This document shows positions 57,185 to 64,000 of a stretch of 64,000 nt of DNA, piece after piece. Below the pieces are notes generated by a model that saw only the letters and a list, made by a program, of their open reading frames with translations, was not told the origin of the DNA and did not search any database. How positions within the stretch are numbered: the first letter of the stretch is position 1; every line of letters begins with the position of its first letter. Both the position numbers and the translations under genes were made by a program. The stretch comes from Gnomoniopsis sp. IMI 355080. Taxonomy: Eukaryota; Ascomycota; Sordariomycetes; Diaporthales; Gnomoniaceae. The DNA is taken from NCBI GenBank assembly GCA_027946555.1, contig JAPEVC010000061.1, forward strand, positions 62,001 through 126,000, in the 5' to 3' direction.

Positions 57185-57811
57185 ATGCAGGTCCATGTCA
57201 TCCTAACCTCGCTGTTTGCGGCATCCGTGATTGCCCACGGTGTAATCATCAACCCTCCCTCAAGAAAACTCGGGCCTGGAATGACCAAGCTCTGTGGGCA
57301 GACCGCCTTTGATATTGCAAGAGGTGATGTGACAGCATCTCTCGAAACCGTTGCCCCCAATATCACAGCCGGTTGTAAGTCAAGATTCCTTTTAGCAAGA
57401 AGACGCTCAGCTCACCCAAGTCTTCTCTTATCAGGTCCTTTGAGTCTCTGCCGCGGGCATCAGTTCCAAGACACCATGCAGGTGTCGGTCTTTCGACCCG
57501 GTCAAATCGTCCCGATGAACATCGAGCTTAATATCCTCCACGGCGGACCAGCAAACATTTCGATTGTGAAGACTGCCACGAATACTGTGATCGGTCCCCC
57601 ACTAATCTTTTTCGATGATTACGGAAACCGCGATCTGCCGGCACTACCGCCAAATAATACGAACTTCGCTGTGACGATACCCACAACCCTGGCCGACACG
57701 GACTGCCGCGTCGCTGGTGACTGTGTTCTACAATGGTTCTGGACCACAATCGACGCCCAGACATACGTCGGCTGTTCAGATTTTGTGCTGTTTGGAGTGC
57801 CAGTATTGTAG
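57185..57811 (+). CDS. Secreted LPMO-like copper protein candidate
   Basis: Exons 57185-57374 and 57435-57811 with a 60-nt intron; 188 residues. The intron has no stop and is a multiple of three, so unspliced mRNA is open too. The signal peptide (MQVHVILTSLFAASVIA) is cut just before His18, giving a mature protein that starts HGVIINPPSRK. That N-terminal His is what lytic polysaccharide monooxygenases use as half of the copper histidine brace. Later features are paired cysteines (LCGQ; AGC at the splice; LCRGHQF), a second possible histidine ligand in RGHQF or LHGGP, and a CVLQWFWTTIDAQTYVGCSDF end. This matches fungal chitin-binding-type-4/AA-type secreted proteins; it may belong near AA16, but I cannot fix the subfamily. 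It likely acts outside the cell on polysaccharide; activity is unproven. Confidence 0.75.
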   Translation: MQVHVILTSLFAASVIAHGVIINPPSRKLGPGMTKLCGQTAFDIARGDVTASLETVAPNITAGCKSRFLLARRRSAHPSLLLSGPLSLCRGHQFQDTMQVSVFRPGQIVPMNIELNILHGGPANISIVKTATNTVIGPPLIFFDDYGNRDLPALPPNNTNFAVTIPTTLADTDCRVAGDCVLQWFWTTIDAQTYVGCSDFVLFGVPVL

Positions 57812-58497
57812 AATGGTCGGAAAATTGAACTTGCCAATAGTTACTTCTTGGGACTCAAAGGTAGAAGGGGAACAAGACACACCGTCCCTGTGTACCTAGC
57901 ACGATAAATCTACAATTGAAAGAGCGCTGGTGGGTTATAGGGTTGATTCGGCGCCGCCAGCACTTTATGATTTATTCACGTTGAATCTAGAAACGTAAAC
58001 CATCTCAGCGGTCGTTTGCAAGTGGTACAACCCTTTCACTTACCTGGAGGTAGCACGAACGATCCAGGGGATGTAACTGCCCTCGAAGACTCGAGAGCTG
58101 TTGTATTGCTATTGAAGACACCACAATCAGCATCTGGAACGCCACTTCATGCTGCATGTCAGATCATGTGACGAAGGTACCACCGCACATACTGCAAATT
58201 CTGACCTCCGACCTGCGTGAGGGGAAAGACACGGGGCTCAACCTACGAGTAGCCCATCACAAGACAATTAAATCACACTATCTCAAATGTCATGGAGTAC
58301 GCGTCAAATCTTTGGGCACTGTCAACAACCTTTCCAGCCAAGGTCTTCGGTTACCGTCTTTCTTTCGGCGTCTGGATTCGAGTGACCAAGGACAATACTG
58401 GCTGTCCAAAGACACCCTATGTAGGCGCACTCACCTTATACATGTCAATCGGATTGTAACAATATGACTTAAAAATCCATTAATACATTGTTTACAG
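57812..58497. other. Intergenic; may hide the first exon of the next HET gene
   Basis: A 103-codon frame (58156-58467) has no motifs. A good acceptor (TTTACAG) at 58491-58497 precedes the HET coding block, so an upstream exon should exist, but I could not find a donor that keeps frame. Confidence 0.45.
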
Positions 58498-59604
58498 GGC
58501 GATATAGATGCTTATGAGCATCGTTATTTCTATGCTCCACTACCTCATAGTGGAAAACACGTCAGAATATTGCAGCTGCACCCTGGTCGATATAGCGATG
58601 CAATTTTCGTAACACTGGAGGTATGCAATTTAGACGAGATTGACGACCAGTACGAAGCATTGTCCTACGTTTGGGGAGTACCAGCCATAGATGGTGTTCA
58701 GATTAACTGTGGAGGGCGCTTCTTGAGCCCCTATGGTGGGGGCAAAAATTTGGAAGCCGCCCTTCGAGCGCTCCGGTCGACAAGGCAAACGCGACGCATC
58801 TGGGTCGATGCCATTTGCATCGATCAGAACAACGATTTGGAGAAAGGTCACCAGGTTGGAATCATGTCCGAGATATACTCCCGTGCGCACTCTGTCATCG
58901 CCTATACGAATGTTGCGGATAGGACAGTTGAGCCAAGGCTGACCGAAGTGGCGGCCGAGATCCTATGTTTCCTCACAGGCGACCAACCTTTCGACGACGA
59001 TACGCCGTGGAGTCGCCTGCCTCGTGCCGAGGTTGTTGCTGCATTGAGAGAGTTTCTCAAATTGGAGTACTTCAAGCGGGTTTGGGTAGTTCAGGAAGCT
59101 GCCTTGGCGCGACGCATCCAGATGGTCATCGGGCACTCCATCATCAACTGGAGTAGTGGACAGGATACGCGGCGTTTCCTAAACCGTATCAAGCTAGCCG
59201 AAATATCACCGTCGTGGAAAACGGCAGATGCGGGACAGCAAGATGGACTGGCTTCTCTAGACTTCAAGCCGATGATTGAGCTTCTAGAGCTAAGCCTGGC
59301 GACTCTCGCAAGGCGGGAGGGCAGAGTTGAACCGATAAGCTTGCTTGATATCGTCCATTCGATGAAGCACCGAAAGGCTGGTACACCGAACGATTCAATA
59401 TATGGCATGCTGGGTTTGTTAACGCCGGCCGAGGTGTCCAGATTAGCTCATGACGGATTCGACCCTAACTATGAGCGTCCCTGGGAAGAGACCTACCGTA
59501 AATTCTTCGACGTGATGGAGGCGCGAGTTCTGCAGTCGGGAAGCCCGTCTATAAGTCTTACTGACAAGAAGGGAAGGGGGCTACTGGAAACTTCGTTCAC
59601 GTGA
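58498..59604 (+). CDS. HET-domain protein, 5' end unresolved and C-terminally short
   Basis: A 368-residue open block from the acceptor at 58497. It begins with the usual pre-domain sequence (YFYAPLPHSGKHVRILQLHPG). The HET core follows: YEALSYVWG, ALRALRSTRQTRRIWVDAICIDQNN, EIYSRAHSVIAYTNVAD, then YFKRVWVVQEAALARRIQMVIG. After the core, DSIYGMLGLL and PNYERPWEETYRKFF are also typical. No in-frame ATG lies in the block before mid-domain, so a 5' exon is missing from this model. The frame ends SLTDKKGRGLLETSFT with two stops, about 200 residues earlier than most members, so it may be a truncated or dying copy. It is unlinked to the first HET gene (14 kb away). Confidence 0.7.
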   Translation, partial: GDIDAYEHRYFYAPLPHSGKHVRILQLHPGRYSDAIFVTLEVCNLDEIDDQYEALSYVWGVPAIDGVQINCGGRFLSPYGGGKNLEAALRALRSTRQTRRIWVDAICIDQNNDLEKGHQVGIMSEIYSRAHSVIAYTNVADRTVEPRLTEVAAEILCFLTGDQPFDDDTPWSRLPRAEVVAALREFLKLEYFKRVWVVQEAALARRIQMVIGHSIINWSSGQDTRRFLNRIKLAEISPSWKTADAGQQDGLASLDFKPMIELLELSLATLARREGRVEPISLLDIVHSMKHRKAGTPNDSIYGMLGLLTPAEVSRLAHDGFDPNYERPWEETYRKFFDVMEARVLQSGSPSISLTDKKGRGLLETSFT

Positions 59605-60701
59605 TAGCCTCATGGAGACGCGGGTCTGCGCGGCCGACCACAAGCAGGACCCTTGGGGGCATAGCGGGCGACTTGTGATATAGCAGAGTATGATATAAGC
59701 ATTGGGACGGGATTCAGAACTCAAAGACTTGGCACATAGTTATCACTAGTAAAGTTGTAAGGTGCTGTGAAGAGCTTTGATCTTCGTCTGGTGAACTGTG
59801 ACCGGAACATATGCCCCATTTATATCTAAGCATATGTATTCGCAGGTTCTAGATGAAAAGATCATGCTGGGGCTGGTACTTTACATGTACTAATGTCCCG
59901 TACTTTTGACAGACCGCCGACTCAATTTGGGTCTTACTTGAGTTCTCAAAACACTTGGAAGGTTCACCCAGTACCATATAAGACATTAACTCTTAACAAC
60001 CTCGAGGTATTGGCGTTGCTAAAAGGCCGACAGAAATATCGCATTACTGACAAAAACTGCCAAGCACGAATAATATTAGATGTTGGGTGTCCAGTCTGTC
60101 TTACTTCGCTTGTAATAGCACACCATGTACACAGATATCTTGTTGCCTGGGAACATTGAATTATGTTAATATTCGACTAATCACTTTTGGGACGTTACCT
60201 AAGCAACCTTTTAGATTTGCTCAACTTTCAGGTCTGACGGTTCGAACGATGATGGTTCAAAGCATTTGTATGATTGGTTGGCTCCTTTCCGGCAGCTGAA
60301 CGAGCTTCCTGGTTTGTGGAAAATACACCGCCGAGCTGCACTGGTCCACTTACTATGCACGATACAGTCTCAAACAATGTGCAAGGAAATGCACGAAGTT
60401 GGCCATCCAGGCGCACTTTGCTGCCGGATCCCCGCATAAGCGACTTTTAGGCATCCAGGGCTCATATCCCACCAGGCTTAGATCTCGGCCAGTGCTGAAT
60501 ATAATAGTGGCTTTGTAGCTTTTCGTCTGGCTGACATGTTACGCATTGACTTTGAGGAGAGCTTGGCCCTGAGAGAGAACATCAACATGTTGCATGTTTT
60601 GGTCGCTATCAGAAACTTCAGTATATTTGTATACAATTCTGGGTGTTCTTTGTACTGACCTGAGTGAATTTCGAAACCCCATGCCTCGACCGAGAATCAC
60701 A
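59605..60701. other. Intergenic
   Basis: No supported gene; possible worn 3' end of the HET gene in the first 100 bp. The right end is the GH28 promoter. Confidence 0.5.
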
Positions 60702-62136
60702 ATGATCTCACCACTCATACTGTCTGTTGCGCTGTCAAGCTTACTCCTATTACAGGTCCAGGCATATTGGCTCCCAGAGACACTGGGGTACTCGGTGACG
60801 ACCTGCATAGTCCCTAAGAATGCGAGTGGCGACGATGACAGTCCGTCCTTTACAGCAACGGTTGCGAGATGCAACGAATCATCGCAGATCGTATTTAGCG
60901 GCAATGAGACTTATAATCTCCTGACCCCTGTGTCTTTCACGGGTCTGAACAATGTCGAATTCGTTACAAATGGAAATATCTCACTACCATCAAACGTCTC
61001 CTACGTGGAGTCCGTCGTTGGGAATAGCGACCTCTACCCAGGCCACTGGATCACCATAAAGAGTAGCGCGGGCATCACACTCACTGGCAGCAAGGACTTA
61101 TCGTCAGGATGGTTTGTAGGCCATGGGGAGGAGTGGTGGCCAATGGCGAATAACAGCGACAACGATTATCGTCCACACTTTTTCAGCCTTTCGGTAACGA
61201 GCCTCCGCCTGCGAGACATCAAGGTGTACAATCCCGTCGCTTGGGTGTTTTCCCTTAGTGGTACGGATATCTACATGACAGATACAACATTGGATGCTCG
61301 CTCCAAGGACCCCATCGGCGCATTCCCTTTCAACACAGATGGCATCGATCTATCAGCATCAGATGTGGTGATTGATGGTTGGAAGTCGTGGAACGGTGAC
61401 GATGTGTTGAATGTTGCGCCACCCGCAACCAACGTCACTATGCGCAACATTGTTGCATACGGCACTCATGGTGTCTCAGCGTCATGCGCATCGGGAAGTG
61501 GTGGTGATTATCTTTTCGAAAACGCTCTCATATACGACTCTCTTATTGGTGCGAGGTTCAAGGGGGCTCTGGGCACAACCTGCAACATGACCAACGTCGT
61601 CTGGAGAAACTTCACGGTGCTCAACACGAGCTACCCAATACATCTTATCGAGAATTACGTGGACCAGGAAACCGGCATCCCGGCCGATGCGAATACGTCC
61701 CTTGCAGCATATGCTACGAACTTCACGTGGGAGAACATTGTAGCGATGACCAGCGAGGAGTTGTATGACGGCAGTTGCATCACGGATCCGTGCTGGTTTT
61801 ATACAGAAGGTGGTTAGAGCCTATTGAGTTTTTGGAAGGGTTTGCAGGCTGATGTATTACGTGACAGGCCAGTCGAACCAAAAAGGCTTGTACATCATGT
61901 GCGATGATGCCGAGCACTGCCAAGATTTCCATTTCAGCGACATTGTCCTCACTGGAGCGGTAAGTAACTAGGTATTGGTCAATACGACAGATCTATCCAA
62001 AGCTTAGATTCAGATTCGCTAATGAGTTTGTTGGGCCCAGAACGGCGAACCTGGCGAGATGGAATGTACTGGGCTGAATGGAGTGAACGGTATGGGGATT
62101 CCATGCACCAATGGAACTCTTCCAGCCCAAGGCTAG
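60702..62136 (+). CDS. GH28 pectinase, exo-polygalacturonase-like (second copy)
   Basis: Exons 60702-61812, 61868-61959 and 62041-62136 (introns of 55 and 81 nt); 432 residues. The ATG at 60702 starts a clean signal peptide (MISPLILSVALSSLLLLQVQA); in-frame ATGs at 60681 and further upstream are alternatives. The first donor could also be at 61810, three bases earlier. GH28 motifs are canonical: NTDGIDL, WNGDDVLN, YGTHGVSAS (keeps the His) and ARFKG (keeps Arg and Lys). The last two exons encode a Cys-containing tail (YIMCDDAEHCQDFHFSDIVL, GEMECTGLNG), often seen in exo-enzymes. Many N-glycosylation sites support secretion. Unlike the first copy at 31.7 kb it keeps all four catalytic motifs, so the two probably differ in substrate or mode. 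It should cleave galacturonan chains in plant pectin. Confidence 0.92.
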
Positions 62137-62699
62137 ACTCAAGTAACGGCTAGAACCATCTCTACAAGATAACGGCAGTCAACTCCTGAGCATAGCAAGA
62201 GCTGAGCTGCAGGACTCACTACTTAGGTACAAGGTTGATGATTCAGTAGAAATTATGAGTTTCGAAATACATCCTAAATACGCGGTACGGCGACTATTGA
62301 CATCGAGTGTACCTCCGGCATTGTATTTCCAGTAGTCTATCATCTCCGTGAGATCCTCACGTAAACAGTCTCTGGAGTAGTATGCTATGCTTATAGCTGA
62401 GGTAGGTTACCTAATACCTATGGGCCTTTAGGCGAGGACGATTTCACCTTGCTTTGCTAAAAAGCCTGTTGTTGGTATTGTCGTCGAGAAACATTCATTA
62501 CAATTGTTTTCAAAGATTGCGTTTGGGAATCATGGGTCAATATGCTTTACTGTTACAAGTAAAAACTAAACAAACCCCAGCCTTATTCACAATGTCGTCA
62601 ACCTGGTTCCCACCAAGTTCATAATGATGACAAAGCAATAGAGCATCAAACGCCAAACCAGAGTCCAATGAAAGCTGGCACATTTTCCCCGCCTGATAT
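62137..62699. other. Intergenic between converging genes
   Basis: 3' flanks of the GH28 and GPI-protein genes. A CTTAGGTAC near 62223 resembles the recurrent palindrome half-site. Nothing else seen. Confidence 0.5.
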
Positions 62700-63324
62700 T
62701 TACATGTTGACCAATAAAGCCACACCACCCATCAAAGCACCAATTCCAACAAATCCAGTCTGCGCCGGGTTGCTCCCAGCCTGACTGCTGCTTGTAGACG
62801 GACCTCCAGTAGCAGTAGCATTAGAAGCAGCGGTCGCAACTGCAGCCGTCGCACTACCGACAGAAGCTTCCAGTGAGCTCAGAGCCGACTGCACCGACGA
62901 AGCCGCCGCGCCCGTAGAAAATGACGAAAGCTCGGCAGCCAGAGACGACGACAACGGTCCAGCCTCCGAGGTGATGCTCGCAATGTCACTGGAAACCTCT
63001 CCCGCAATGTCTCCACCAGCAGCAGAGACTGCAGTTGCTGCACTGGAGACAGCACTTGCGATGTCTGATCCTACGCTGCCGATGTCTGATGCTGCATTGC
63101 CAACGTCTGAGCCGATGGATCCGATGGCGCCCGTGATATCGCGAGGCTTGGTAGCTAGCGGCGCCGGAGTGATTTCAGGGTCCCTGGGGGCCAGAGGGTT
63201 TGCCTATGGAGGAAGGTTAGCACAGGATCCACAGATGAGGGTATCATCGAGCGGATTTGCAAAGTTGGGCTTCACGTACCGAAACAGTGGCAGTGAGGAC
63301 AAGGAGGAGACTTGTAAAATGCAT
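62700..63324 (-). CDS. GPI-anchored Ser/Ala-rich cell-surface protein
   Basis: Exons 63280-63324 and 62700-63203 with a 76-nt intron (GTACGT...CATAG); 182 residues. A short signal peptide (MHFTSLLLVLTATVS) leads to PLAPRDPEITPAPLA, a possible KEX-like Pro-Arg processing zone. The centre is a degenerate repeat of 5-11 residues built on G-S-D-I (IGSIGSDV, ASDIGSVGSDIASAV, GGDIAGEVSSDI). A Ser/Ala/Thr-rich stalk with NAT follows, ending in a hydrophobic tail (FVGIGALMGGVALLVNM), which fits a GPI-attachment signal. It is likely a wall-linked, O-glycosylated protein of structural or adhesive role. No catalytic motif. Confidence 0.85.
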
Positions 63325-64000
63325 GGTGGGAATTGAAGGTATTCTGGCTAGAAGCTTCTTGATGATGAGGTCAAGCAGGCTAAACTGAAAAGCAGTACAA
63401 GTGATGGGAAATTTGTAATGATCCGTTATTGAGAAAAGATCTTGTGGAGATTTGGGCATGAGGTGTCTAGAATGAAATAGATCTAGATTTATACAAGAGA
63501 CTGTATACTCCCCAGAATTGATAATGCTTGGTCTTGAGACTGTAGGAATCACCAACATCAACTTAAAGTGTTCTGCAATCTCGAAGGAGTATCTGAATGG
63601 TAAGCCAAGCCACCTTCGCCCAGGTATTGGGGTCCAGAATATTCAAATAGCCAATGACATATCACAATCTGTCTGGAATAAGCACGGGCTGTGCTTCATG
63701 ATAGAGGCACAGCATCGTGGGATCCGATGTGGCTTCATCTGCGGCACGGCAGGCTGTCAGCCCTGGAGGCTGAACCAGACCTATTAATTTACATTTGCAA
63801 ATGCGAAAAATGCGTTTCTGCTTTCGTGGTTGCTCATTTCTTCATGGATTGCCTTCAGGCTACCTAACTAGTTAGGTACCTAGGTACCTAGGTGGGTAAG
63901 TAAGTACCTAAGTACTGTACAAGTCACAGTACGTGCCACAACATCCCCCCTCCAACGCGTCCAGCGCCAACACGGAGAATATGATCCACGGTCAGCAATG
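63325..64000. other. Intergenic to window end
   Basis: GPI-protein promoter, then no supported gene; an 89-codon plus frame (63518-63787) has no motif. The palindrome-rich stretch at 63861-63918 is listed separately. No gene start at the edge can be proven. Confidence 0.5.
63861..63918. repeat. Nested palindromes built on ACCTAGGT
   Basis: An 18-bp perfect palindrome (TACCTAACTAGTTAGGTA, 63861-63878) overlaps a 12-bp one (GTACCTAGGTAC, 63876-63887). Further half-sites follow (CCTAGGT, GGTAAG, GTAAGTACCTAAGTAC). It is the densest cluster of this motif in the window and may be a seed of its spread or a structured element. Confidence 0.75.

Noticed and set aside
1..64000. CRISPR arrays, bacterial ribosome-binding sites, rRNA
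   Set aside because: No regularly spaced repeats or rRNA-like sequence; the intron-rich genes show a eukaryotic genome.

Overview
The window looks like nuclear DNA of a filamentous ascomycete (Pezizomycotina). Almost every recognisable gene is split by short GT-AG introns of 48-103 nt. The gene content is typically fungal: HET-domain proteins, a fungal rhodopsin-like (PTH11-type) membrane protein, a Git3-like GPCR, GH28 pectinases, an NRPS-like adenylation-thiolation-reductase, and long gene-poor stretches with RIP-like decay. No bacterial operon, CRISPR array, rRNA or convincing tRNA was seen. All gene models were built by hand from reading frames and splice signals; no database search was possible.

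Layout. 1-1.55 kb: 5' end of a large Ser/Thr-rich membrane protein (minus) with two tandem 54-residue repeats. 1.6-6.4 kb: gene-poor. 6.4-8.1 kb: cytochrome P450. 8.7-9.5 kb: broken small secreted protein. 10.9-11.8 kb: ankyrin-repeat protein. 12.5-14 kb: broken PTH11-type membrane protein. 15.7-21.4 kb: HSL-type esterase, possible broken gene, UMTA/LaeA-like methyltransferase, RIP-like tract, GPCR. 24.9-30.1 kb: divergent aldo-keto reductase and NRPS-like A-T-R reductase. 31.7-37.1 kb: GH28 pectinase, unknown small protein, arylsulfatase. 37.5-44.2 kb: kinase-like protein, PD-(D/E)XK nuclease-like protein and HET protein. 45.2 kb: GMC oxidoreductase remnant. 45.9-52 kb: DUR3-like sodium/solute symporter and MFS sugar transporter. 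52-57 kb: gene-empty. 57.2-63.3 kb: LPMO-like secreted protein, truncated HET protein, second GH28 enzyme and GPI-anchored Ser/Ala-rich protein.

Three functional themes stand out. (1) A loose secondary-metabolism neighbourhood (P450, esterase, methyltransferase, AKR, A-T-R reductase). In the AKR/A-T-R pair, an aldehyde released by the reductase could be reduced by the AKR; that is inference. (2) Plant-wall and nutrient genes (two exo-type GH28 enzymes, sulfatase, LPMO-like protein, sugar and urea-type transporters), which suggests a plant-associated or litter lifestyle. (3) A possible conflict or non-self island at 37.5-44.2 kb, where a kinase-like gene and a stand-alone PD-(D/E)XK-like gene diverge beside a HET-domain gene.

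The most striking non-coding signal is the palindrome TACCTAGGTA. It occurs 12 times, always outside called genes, and is sometimes extended to perfect 12-18 bp palindromes. Several genes are visibly broken (8.7, 12.5, 16.7 and 45.2 kb), consistent with a decaying accessory region.
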